Source: Arenicola marina
Taxonomy: Eukaryota > Annelida > Polychaeta > Arenicolidae
Assembly (NCBI GenBank): GCA_964019135.1
Contig: OZ025260.1
Coordinates: 14,130,254 to 14,194,253, forward strand
Reading direction: 5' to 3'
DNA: 64,000 bases
Shown: positions 27,101 to 39,100 of the stretch, piece after piece
How positions within the stretch are numbered: position 1 is the stretch's first letter
Layout of the letters: every line of letters begins with the position of its first letter
Notes under the pieces: model-generated
Seen by the model: only the letters and a program-made list of their open reading frames with translations
The model's database searches: none
Told to the model about the DNA's origin: nothing
Program-made: the position numbers and the translations under genes

Positions 27101-30100
27101 TGAACCAATTAGCATGGCTTATACCATCATGTGATGACCTTGCACATGTGCAGTGAACAACTTCCTGTAAAAAAAATTGTGGCATGTTGTTGTCCATTTT
27201 TAGGCCAGTAGGCAATGATAACTCCTTTTGAAGACTTTAACAATTTTGGAGTTCATACATCAGTAATTATATATAGAAAAGTACTTTTACATTGTTGAAA
27301 CTAATTATGAAAGCTATACTTATACAATTCAATCCGTCATGTGAAGTTGATTTTTCACTATAGAATGCTACATGGCTATGATTCTTCAAACATAGCGATG
27401 GATTCATGGCTAGGCACATCGTAGAGGCACCTCGAGAGAAATTGTAGATTTCTGCTCCGAGGATTGAGAGAAAAAAAGGTCATGTGCGCTGCACAGAAGT
27501 ATATACCTGATTATAAGTAGTGCCCTCCCCGGGCGTCAAACTTCAGCAAGTATATTTATAAACATGCAGTATAAAACACAATGGGAAGGAGATTCGGAAC
27601 CACCCTGAGGCAGAGATATCAGATGTGGTTAGGTCCCCTTGGAAGAGCCGAGACGCTGATTGCACCTTGTGATTGGCGACGTGAAGACCAATCACATTCA
27701 CAGCCCCCGGGCGGTCACGTCTCCCCGTGACTAAAGACCGAAAACAAACGATGTACTCCATAACTCCATAAAAGGTCTTTTTACTGAACGCCTGAAGACT
27801 TAGATATTGGGTTTCCATTCCTTGGTGGGAGGGGGGAAAATTATGGTCATGTGTATACCTACCCCCTGACTGGCGCCCCTGTCCCTGGGGTGGGGCTTTA
27901 AGGGGGAATGTGTGGGTACCTACCCCCTGGGGGTGTTCTGGCGCCCGTGTCCCTGGGGTGGGGCTGTAAGGGGGGCTGTGTGTGTACCTACCCCCTAGGG
28001 GTGTACTAAACCTCCTGTCCCTGGGGTGGGGCTGGTAGGGGGGCTGTGTGGGGATGGGGATGTGATAGCATCCATTGGATGCCGTCCAGGGGCCTCTACG
28101 ACGGTGGTCTGTATCACCTTCGTCTAAAGACCGTTGCCGGCTAGTAGAGACGTATGACAACCCGTTTGTGTCATATTTAATGTGAAAACTAACATTTCTC
28201 ACTGAATAATAATGGCTATTGCGCTGGAAACCATGTGATGAACAAGGTAAACGCGGAACCTGGATGAGAAAGCTGGCTTCGTCCAGTAAAAGAAAAAAGC
28301 GCGACAGAAAATCCGTTTTTTAAATAAAAATTATGGTACAAATGGTTTGCCATTGAGCTGCTATAGAATAGAACGGAGGGGTGGCTGGCGGGGTAAAGAC
28401 GCGGGTGCAAAAGTGGGGCCACCACAATGCTAGTTGACTTGTATAGAATATCTAAAGGCACCCCCCGACAGCGAAGATCATTGTGTGTATGGCTGTGCTT
28501 GGTGATGTGGTCTCTACTGGAGAGACTGCCCCTGGGCTCTCCTTACGTGACACGTGGGTCACCGACACGGTCAGGTAGTCGTCTTTGATACGCTTCATCC
28601 ACGTTGATAGACTGATCCAGGCTGTCAATCATTCACTGACGTCACTGTTGCTTTTATCCAATCATGTGGTGAAAAAATATCTTCCGCGTGCGTTATGTCG
28701 GACAAAGAAGTCGGACAAACAAAGCAGCGTGTCGCTTTGTTGTCAGTTTAAGAGATGAGTACTTCTCACTTGTACCTACCATCAGCTATGATTGTCAATT
28801 TCATGCTCACGATTAAGCAAAAAGGACTCATGCGTGGGCGGGGCTTAGTGTCGGAGTGTGGATCCGTCTATTACATCAGAGGCTTTAGGTATTGGCTTGT
28901 TGGCTAAATGTCCCATTTTCTGTTGCAATTGATTGTGCGATCTTCAAAGCGTGGAGTATAAATGTATACCCATTACTTCTCTGAGCAGCTTATAAAGGCT
29001 ATCTTGTTTTCTTCTGTCTCAGATCAAAACAAGAGCAAATCGAGCCAAAAGTCTGGGTCCTCTCCCGGAAGTGCCGTCAAACGCCCCCACCAACCGGATG
29101 TTGTCACCAACGCCATCGGCAATGCGCATGCGGATCAGGAAATCTCCCGCTTGGAGGCGCTGTGTGAGACGCGCACGAAGGAAGTGAACAGGGTGAAGAT
29201 GCAGTTGCGGCGGCGCAGTACGGGGTTCGAGGCCATGGCCGTGCTCATCAACTATCTAACACATGAGGTAAGCAGCCGAGTAAACAGTGGCGGACACCCC
29301 ACAACAACTTCAGCTCATATTGTACCTGACACAAGCGGTAAACAGCCCAGTAAACAGTTCGTGATACCCCACAACAGCTTCATCTCTTGTTGCAAGTAGT
29401 TGTAAATATATCCCAATGTCACATTTTCCAATGTCACAAGTTATCTCGCATGCAAATGCTTCGTGGTTCAGTTCAGCCCCGTGTGGCCATAATTGGTTTA
29501 AAATATCAAAATTAACATTGTGATTAATCAATTTATATATTATATGGAACAATTTATGAGAAAAGTATGTTGTGTTGGCTGTGATGAATTTAAGCATCCC
29601 TCTCTCTTTCTCTCTGTTCTAGTTGAAGGCGTTCTCGTGTCCAGGGTTATCGGTGCAGCTGGAACAGGTTCAGCAGCAGCTGCGGAAAGCTGCGTCGCAG
29701 CTGGGTGAGTCATGATGGCCGAACCAACCGAACTCTTGTACTTGAACCTTGATAAACAAACTGAATATATCGCTGTGTCCTAGATGGTCCATCTTCATGT
29801 TAGATTCCGCGAAAGGTATTATGGTAAAGGGTATGCGTGAGTACTACGTGAGTTATGCTAAAACAATGACTCGCTGTAACATGGATATACCAGTGTACTG
29901 TGCCCCGCCGTACGGTCAATGCTTGTCATTATGCGGAGTACATATAGTACTTTCTATGTGTGATAAACTCTTTATTTCAAAAACATGGAATAGGCCATTA
30001 TGCAAATTAAGACATAACATGAGCCTATATTTAGGGTGAGACATTATTTAGTCAAATAAATGTGATGTGCAGTATAGATGAGCTGGCTCCATTACAAATT

Positions 30101-33100
30101 CGTATACATGTACTTACTAAAAAATATATTGTAATATATAGCTCAATTCCTGTTTCTGTTCTTCCGTGATTAGTGATCATATCTTGATACGATATCACTC
30201 CATATAACTCTCACTACCATGGCTTTCTCTACTCACAATATCATTGCTTGTTAAAACCCACGTTTTGTGTATAATATACGGATGTTGTAATATAACCAAC
30301 CTGATCAAAGTACAAATCTTATCATTCTTACTAATAAAATTGTGTTTTAAAGATACACGATGATTTAAAACGACAGTATTCCATGCCTTTCTAATGCGTG
30401 TATATAGTATACTTGTCCGGGTCGATTATGCTGTGCCCCCTTACTGGAATAGACACGTGATAGTGTTACTGACACTAGTGTGACATATATATGGACACTC
30501 CGTCTCCTCTATTCCTCCTTGGTTCACCTTTGATTATTGGCTGGAGCCGGCCCGGTAGCTGAGTGGGTTAGAGCGCTCGCCTTGAGTGCTCTGGCCACCT
30601 GAGAGGCTAACGGAGCGTGGGTCGGTGGTTCGCGCCCCGCTGTGGCCATGTCTGTGTGGTCGCAGGACAAAGATCACATGCCTTTCTTAGTAAATAGTAG
30701 GGGGGTTACCCCCGAGAACATGTCTCCACTCTCCCTTCCTTCTCCCATTGACGCGATATGACTAAAACCAACCAAGCTGATTGTTGTCTTCTGGATCCGT
30801 GTTCCAGAGGAGCTGACTCACCAGCGAGACGCGCTAATCGCCGAGATCCAGAACATCAAGCAGCAGCACCAGGATGACACGGACGCCCTCACTTCCGGTC
30901 ATCGGGGGGCGCTCACCGCACTCGAAGAGCGCATGCGCAAGGAAGGTCTGGAGGAAGTCGAAAAAGGTGGGCGGCTTTGGGGCGTATCGTGCGGCGTTGT
31001 GTGGGGCGTATCGTGCGGCGTTGTGTGGGGCGTATCGTGCGGCGTTGTGTGGGGCGTATCGTGCGGCGTTGTGTGGGGCGTATCGTGCGGCGTTGTGTGG
31101 GGCGTATCGTGTGGCGTTGTGTAGGGCGTATCGTGCGGCGTTGTGTGGGGCGTATCGTGCGGCGCTGTGTGGGGCGTATCGTGCGGCGCTGTGTGGGGCG
31201 TATCGTGCGGCGTTGTGTGAGGCGTATCGTGCGGCGTTGTGTGAGGCGTATCGTGCGGCGTTGTGTGGGGCGTATCGTGCGGCGTTGTGTGGGGCGTATC
31301 GTGCGGCGTTGTGTGGGGCGTATCGTGCGGCGCTGTGTGGGGCGTATCGTGCGGCGTTGTGTGGGGCGTATCGTGCGGCGTTGTGTGGGGCGTATCGTGC
31401 GGCGTTGTGTGAGGCGTATCGTGCGGCGTTGTGTGGGGCGTATCGTGCGGCGTTGTGTGGGGCGTATCGTGCGGCGTTGTGTGGGGCGTATCGTGCGGCG
31501 TTGTGTGAGGCGTATCGTGCGGCGTTGTGTGGGGCGTATCGTGCGGCGTTGTGTGGGGCGTATCGTGCGGCGTTGTGTGGGGTGTATCGTGCGGCGTTGT
31601 GTGGGGCGTATCGTGCGGCGTTGTGTGAGGCGTATCGTGCGGCGTTGTGTGGGGCGTATCGTGCGGCGTTGTGTGAGGCGTATCGTGCGGCGCTGTGTGG
31701 GGCGTATCGTGCGGCGTTGTGTGGGGCGTATCGTGCGGCGTTGTGTGGGGCGTATCGTGCGGCGTTGTGTGAGGCGTATCGTGCGGCGTTGTGTGGGGCG
31801 TATCGTGCGGCGTTGTGTGGGGCGTATCGTGCGGCGCTGTGTGGGGCGTATCGTGCGGCGTTGTGTGGGGCGTATCGTGCGGCGTTGTGTGGGGCGTATC
31901 GTGCGGCGTTGTGTGGGGCGTATCGTGCGGCGTTGTGTGAGGCGTATCGTGCGGCGTTGTGTGGGGCGTATCGTGCGGCGTTGTGTGGGGTGTATCGTGC
32001 GGCGTTGTGTGGGGCGTATCGTGCGGCGTTGTGTGGGGCGTATCGTGCGGCGTTGTGTGGGGCGTATCGTGCGGCGTTGTGTGGGGCGTATCGTGCGGCG
32101 TTGTGTGGGGTGTATCGTGCGGCGTTGTGTGGGGCGTATCGTGCGGCGTTGTGTGGGGCGTATCGTGCGGCGTTGTGTGGGGCGTATCGTGCGGCGTTGT
32201 GTGGGGCGTATCGTGCGGCGTTGTGTGGGGTGTATCGTGCGGCGTTGTGTGGGGCGTATCGTGCGGCGTTGTGTGAGGCGTATCGTGCGGCGTTGTGTGG
32301 GGCGTATCGTGCGGCGTTGTGTGAGGCGTATCGTGCGGCGCTGTGTGGGGCGTATCGTGCGGCGTTGTGTGGGGCGTATCGTGCGGCGTTGTGTGGGGCG
32401 TATCGTGCGGCGTTGTGTGAGGCGTATCGTGCGGCGTTGTGTGGGGCGTATCGTGCGGCGTTGTGTGGGGCGTATCGTGCGGCGCTGTGTGGGGCGTATC
32501 GTGCGGCGTTGTGTGGGGCGTATCGTGCGGCGTTGTGTGGGGCGTATCGTGCGGCGTTGTGTGGGGCGTATCGTGCGGCGTTGTGTGAGGCGTATCGTGC
32601 GGCGTTGTGTGGGGCGTATCGTGCGGCGTTGTGTGGGGTGTATCGTGCGGCGTTGTGTGGGGCGTATCGTGCGGCGTTGTGTGGGGCGTATCGTGCGGCG
32701 TTGTGTGGGGCGTATCGTGCGGCGTTGTGTGGGGCGTATCGTGCGGCGTTGTGTGGGGTGTATCGTGCGGCGTTGTGTGGGGCGTATCGTGCGGCGTTGT
32801 GTGGGGCGTATCGTGCGGCGTTGTGTGGGGCGTATCGTGCGGCGTTGTGTGGGGCGTATCGTGCGGCGTTGTGTGAGGCGTATCGTGCGGCGTTGTGTGA
32901 GGCGTATCGTGCGGCGTTGTGTGGGGCGTATCGTGCGGCGTTGTGTGGGGCGTATCGTGCGGCGTTGTGTGGGGCGTATCGTGCGGCGCTGTGTGGGGCG
33001 TATCGTGCGGCGTTGTGTGGGGCGTATCGTGCGGCGTTGTGTGGGGCGTATCGTGCGGCGTTGTGTGAGGCGTATCGTGCGGCGTTGTGTGGGGCGTATC

Positions 33101-36100
33101 GTGCGGCGTTGTGTGGGGCGTATCGTGCGGCGTTGTGTGGGGCGTATCGTGCGGCGTTGTGTGAGGCGTATCGTGCGGCGTTGTGTGGGGCGTATCGTGC
33201 GGCGTTGTGTGGGGCGTATCGTGCGGCGTTGTGTGGGGTGTATCGTGCGGCGTTGTGTGGGGCGTATCGTGCGGCGTTGTGTGAGGCGTATCGTGCGGCG
33301 TTGTGTGGGGCGTATCGTGCGGCGTTGTGTGAGGCGTATCGTGCGGCGCTGTGTGGGGCGTATCGTGCGGCGTTGTGTGGGGCGTATCGTGCGGCGTTGT
33401 GTGGGGCGTATCGTGCGGCGTTGTGTGAGGCGTATCGTGCGGCGTTGTGTGGGGCGTATCGTGCGGCGTTGTGTGGGGCGTATCGTGCGGCGTTGTGTGG
33501 GGTGTATCGTGCGGCGTTGTGTGGGGCGTATCGTGCGGCGTTGTGTGAGGCGTATCGTGCGGCGTTGTGTGGGGCGTATCGTGCGGCGTTGTGTGAGGCG
33601 TATCGTGCGGCGCTGTGTGGGGCGTATCGTGCGGCGTTGTGTGGGGCGTATCGTGCGGCGTTGTGTGGGGCGTATCGTGCGGCGTTGTGTGAGGCGTATC
33701 GTGCGGCGTTGTGTGGGGCGTATCGTGCGGCGTTGTGTGGGGCGTATCGTGCGGCGCTGTGTGGGGCGTATCGTGCGGCGTTGTGTGGGGCGTATCGTGC
33801 GGCGTTGTGTGGGGCGTATCGTGCGGCGTTGTGTGGGGCGTATCGTGCGGCGTTGTGTGAGGCGTATCGTGCGGCGTTGTGTGGGGCGTATCGTGCGGCG
33901 TTGTGTGGGGTGTATCGTGCGGCGTTGTGTGGGGCGTATCGTGCGGCGTTGTGTGGGGCGTATCGTGCGGCGTTGTGTGGGGCGTATCGTGCGGCGTTGT
34001 GTGGGGCGTATCGTGCGGCGTTGTGTGGGGTGTATCGTGCGGCGTTGTGTGGGGCGTATCGTGCGGCGTTGTGTGGGGCGTATCGTGCGGCGTTGTGTGG
34101 GGCGTATCGTGCGGCGTTGTGTGGGGCGTATCGTGCGGCGTTGTGTGGGGCGTATCGTGCGGCGTTGTGTGGGGCGTATCGTGCGGCGTTGTGTGGGGCG
34201 TATCGTGCGGCGTTGTGTGGGGCGTATCGTGCGGCGTTGTGTGGGGCGTATCGTGCGGCGCTGTGTGGGGCGTATCGTGCGGCGCTGTGTGGGGCGTATC
34301 GTGCGGCGTTGTGTGGGGCGTATCGTGCGGCGCTGTGTGGGGCGTATCGTGCGGCGTTGTGTGGGGCGTATCGTGCGGCGTTGTGTGGGGCGTATCGTGC
34401 GGCGCTGTGTGGGGTGTATCGTGTGGCGCTGTGTGGGGCGTATCGTGCGGCGTTGTGTGGGGCGTATCGTGCGGCGTTGTGTGGGGCGTATCGTGTGGCG
34501 CTGTGTGGGGTGTATCGTGTGGCGCTGTGTGGGGCGTATCGTGTGGCGTTGTGTGGGGCGTATCGTGCGGCGTTGTGTGGGGCGTATCGTGCGGCGCTGT
34601 GTGGGGCGTATCGTGCGGCGTTGTGTGGGGCGTATCGTGCGGCGCTGTGTGGGGCGTATCGTGCGGCGCTGTGTGGGGCGTATCGTGTGGCGCTGTGTGG
34701 GGTGTATCGTGCGGCGCTGTGTGGGGCGTATCGTGCGGCGTTGTGTGGGGCGTATCGTGCGGCGTTGTGTGGGGCGTATCGTGCGGCGTTGTGTGGGGCG
34801 TATCGTGCGGCGCTGTGTGGGGCGTATCGTGCGGCGTTGTGTGGGGCGTATCGTGCGGCGCTGTGTGGGGCGTATCGTGCGGCGTTGTGTGGGGCGTATC
34901 GTGCGGCGTTGTGTAGGGCGTATCGTGCGGCGTTGTGTGGGGCGTATCGTGCGGCGTTGTGTGGGGCGTATCGTGCGGCGTTGTGTAGGGCGTATCGTGC
35001 GGCGTTGTGTGGGGCGTATCGTGCGGCGTTGTGTAGGGCGTATCGTGCGGCGTTGTGTGGGGCGTATCGTGCGGCGTTGTGTGGGGCGTATCGTGCGGCG
35101 TTGTGTGGGGCGTATCGTGCGGCGTTGTGTGAGGCGTATCGTGCGGCGTTGTGTGGGGCGTATCGTGCGGCGTTGTGTGAGGCGTATCGTGCGGCGTTGT
35201 GTGGGGCGTATCGTGCGGCGTTGTGTGAGGCGTATCGTGCGGCGTTGTGTAGGGCGTATCGTGTGGCGCTGTGTGGGGCGTATCGTGCGGCGTTGTGTGG
35301 GGCGTATCGTGCGGCGTTGTGTGGGGCGTATCGTGCGGCGTTGTGTGGGGCGTATCGTGCGGCGCTGTGTGGGGCGTATCGTGCGGCGCTGTGTGGGGCG
35401 TATCGTGCGGCGCTGTGTGGGGCGTATCGTGCGGCGCTGTGTGGGGTGTATCGTGCGGCGTTGTGTGGGGCGTATCGTGCGGCGCTGTGTGGGGCGTATC
35501 GTGCGGCGCTGTGTGGGGCGTATCGTGCGGCGCTGTGTGGGGCGTATCGTGTGGCGCTGTGTGGGGCGTATCGTGCGGCGTTGTGTGGGGCGTATCGTGC
35601 GGCGTTGTGTGGGGCGTATCGTGTGGCGCTGTGTGGGGCGTATCGTGCGGCGTTGTGTGGGGCGTATCGTGCGGCGCTGTGTGGGGCGTATCGTGTGGCG
35701 CTGTGTGGGGCGTATCGTGCGGCGTTGTGTGGGGTGTATCGTGCGGCGTTGTGTGGGGCGTATCGTGCGGCGCTGTGTGGGGCGTATCGTGCGGCGTTGT
35801 GTGGGGCGTATCGTGCGGCGCTGTGTGGGGCGTATCGTGCGGCGCTGTGTGGGGCGTATCGTGCGGCGTTGTGTGGGGCGTATCGTGCGGCGTTGTGTGG
35901 GGCGTATCGTGCGGCGTTGTGTGGGGCGTATCGTGTGGCGCTGTGTGGGGTGTATCGTGCGGCGTTGTGTGGGGCGTATCGTGTGGCGCTGTGTGGGGCG
36001 TATCGTGCGGCGTTGTGTGGGGCGTATCGTGCGGCGTTGTGTGGGGCGTATCGTGCGGCGCTGTGTGGGGTGTATCGTGCGGCGTTGTGTGGGGCGTATC

Positions 36101-39100
36101 GTGCGGCGTTGTGTGGGGTGTATCGTGCGGCGTTGTGTGGGGCGTATCGTGCGGCGTTGTGTGGGGCGTATCGTGCGGCGCTGTGTGGGGCGTATCGTGC
36201 GGCGTTGTGTGGGGCGTATCGTGCGGCGTTGTGTGGGGCGTATCGTGCGGCGTTGTGTGGGGCGTATCGTGCGGCGTTGTGTGTGGCGTATCGTGCGGCG
36301 TTGTGTGGGGCGTATCGTGCGGCGCTGTGTGGGGCGTATCGTGTGGCGCTGTGTGGGGCGTATCGTGCGGCGTTGTGTGGGGCGTATCGTGTGGCGTTGT
36401 GTGGGGCGTATCGTGCGGGGCTGTGTGGGGCGTATCGTGCGGCGTTGTGTGGGGCGTATCGTGCGGCGCTGTGTGGGGCGTATCGTGCGGCGCTGTGTGG
36501 GGCGTATCGTCCGGCGTTGTGTGGGGCGTATCGTGCGGCGCTGTGTGGGGCGTATCGTGTGGCGCTGTGTGGGGCGTATCGTGCGGCGCTGTGTGGGGCG
36601 TATCGTGCGGCGCTGTGTGGGGCGTATCGTGCGGCGCTGTGTGGGGCGTATCGTGTGGCGCTGTGTGGGGCGTATCGTGTGGCGCTGTGTGGGGCGTATC
36701 GTGCGGCGCTGTGTGGGGCGTATCGTGCGGCGCTGTGTGGGGCGTATCGTGCGGCGCTGTGTGGGGCGTATCGTGCGGCGCTGTGTGGGGCGTATCGTGC
36801 GGCGTTGTGTGGGGCGTATCGTGCGGCGCTGTGTGGGGCGTATCGTGCGGCGCTGTGTGGGGCGTATCGTGCGGCGCTGTGTGGGGCGTATCGTGCGGCG
36901 TTGTGTGGGGCGTATCGTGCGGCGCTGTGTGGGGCGTATCGTGCGGCGCTGTGTGGGGCGTATCGTGCGGCGCTGTGTGGGGCGTATCGTGCGGCGCTGT
37001 GTGGGGTGTATCTTGCGGCGTTGTGTGGGGTGTATCGTGCGGCGCTGTGTGGGGCGTATCGTGCGGCGTTGTGTGGGGCGTATCGTGCGGCGCTGTGTGG
37101 GGCGTATCGTGCGGCGTTGTGTGGGGCGTATCGTGCGGCGTTGTGTGGGGCGTATCGTGCGGCGCTGTGTGGGGCGTATCGTGTGGCGCTGTGTGGGGTG
37201 TATCGTGCGGCGTTGTGTGGGGCGTATCGTGCGGCGCTGTGTGGGGCGTATCGTGCGGCGCTGTGTGGGGCGTATCGTGCGGCGTTGTGTGGGGCGTATC
37301 GTGCGGCGTTGTGTGGGGCGTATCGTGCGGCGCTGTGTGGGGCGTATCGTGTGGCGCTGTGTGGGGCGTATCGTGCGGCGCTGTGTGGGGCGTATCGTGT
37401 GGCGCTGTGTGGGGCGTATCGTGTGGCGCTGTGTGGGGCGTATCGTGCGGCGCTGTGTGGGGCGTATCGTGTGGCGCTGTGTGGGGCGTATCGTGCGGCG
37501 CTGTGTGGGGTGTATCGTGCGGCGTTGTGTGGGGCGTATCGTGCGGGGCTGTGTGGGGTGTATCGTGTGGCGCTGTGTGGGGCGTATCGTGTGGCGCTGT
37601 GTGGGGCGTATCGTGTGGCGCTGTGTGGGGCGTATCGTGCGGCGTTGTGTGGGGCGTATCGTGCGGGGCTGTGTGGGGTGTATCGTGCGGCGTTGTGTGG
37701 GGCGTATCGTGTGGCGCTGTGTGGGGCGTATCGTGTGGCGCTGTGTGGGGCGTATCGTGTGGCGCTGTGTGGGGCGTATCGTGTGGCGCTGTGTGGGGCG
37801 TATCGTGCGGCGTTGTGTGGGGCGTATCGTGCGGGGCTGTGTGGGGTGTATCGTGCGGCGCTGTGTGGGGCGTATCGTGTGGCGCTGTGTGGGGCGTATC
37901 GTGTGGCGCTGTGTGGGGCGTATCGTGCGGCGCTGTGTGGGGCGTATCGTGTGGCGCTGTGTGGGGCGTATCGTGTGGCGCTGTGTGGGGTGTATCGTGC
38001 GGCGCTGTGTGGGGCGTATCGTGCGGCGCTGTGTGGGGCGTATCGTGTGGCGCTGTGTGGGGCGTATCGTGCGGCGCTGTGTGGGGCGTATCGTGCGGCG
38101 TTGTGTGGGGCGTATCGTGCGGCGCTGTGTGGGGCGTATCGTGCGGCGTTGTGTGGGGCGTATCGTGCGGCGCTGTGTGGGGCGTATCGTGCGGCGCTGT
38201 GTGGGGCGTATCGTGCGGCGCTGTGTGGGGCGTATCGTGTGGCGCTGTGTGGGGCGTATCGTGTGGCGCTGTGTGGGGCGTATCGTGCGGCGCTGTGTGG
38301 GGCGTATCGTGCGGCGTTGTGTGGGGCGTATCGTGCGGCGTTGTGTGGGGCGTATCGTGCGGCGTTGTGTGGGGCGTATCGTGCGGCGCTGTGTGGGGCG
38401 TATCGTGCGGCGCTGTGTGGGGTGTATCGTGCGGCGTTGTGTGGGGCGTATCGTGCGGCGTTGTGTGGGGCGTATCGTGCGGCGTTGTGTGGGGCGTATC
38501 GTGCGGCGTTGTGTGGGGCGTATCGTGCGGCGTTGTGGGGCGTATCGTGCGGCGTTGTGTGGGGTGTATCGTGTGGCGTTGTGTGGGGCGTATCGTGCGG
38601 CGCTGTGTGGGGCGTATCGTGCGGCGCTGTGTGGGGCGTATCGTGCGGCGTTGTGTGGGGCGTATCGTGCGGCGCTGTGTGGGGCGTATCGTGCGGCGTT
38701 GTGTGGGGCGTATCGTGCGGCGTTGTGTGGGGCGTATCGTGCGGCGCTGTGTGGGGCGTATCGTGCGGCGCTGTGTGGGGCGTATCGTGCGGCGCTGTGT
38801 GGGGCGTATCGTGCGGCGCTGTGTGGGGCGTATCGTGCGGCGCTGTGTGGGGCGTTTGACGCGGCGTTGTGTGGGGCGTATCGTGCGGCGCTGTGTGGGG
38901 CGTATCGTGCGGCGCTGTGTGGGGCGCCATTCAATGCCATAAGTAGCCAGTTGATTATTGTGTTCAGTACGTCCCCAAAATTAGCATTTTTCATTATTGT
39001 TCTGCCAATTCGTTACTTGAGTGCCGTATAAATAATACTCCGGTTTGTGAGTTTTACCTTGGACCCCTACTGCGCTTTCAGGGCTATAACTTTCATCGCT

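Noticed and set aside
30834..38994. Open frames of 2,600-2,700 codons on both strands with 8-residue repeats
   Set aside because: A 24-bp repeat without stops is open in every frame automatically. All frames are equally open, which no real protein explains, and the array lies between a good donor (30966) and a good acceptor (39288).
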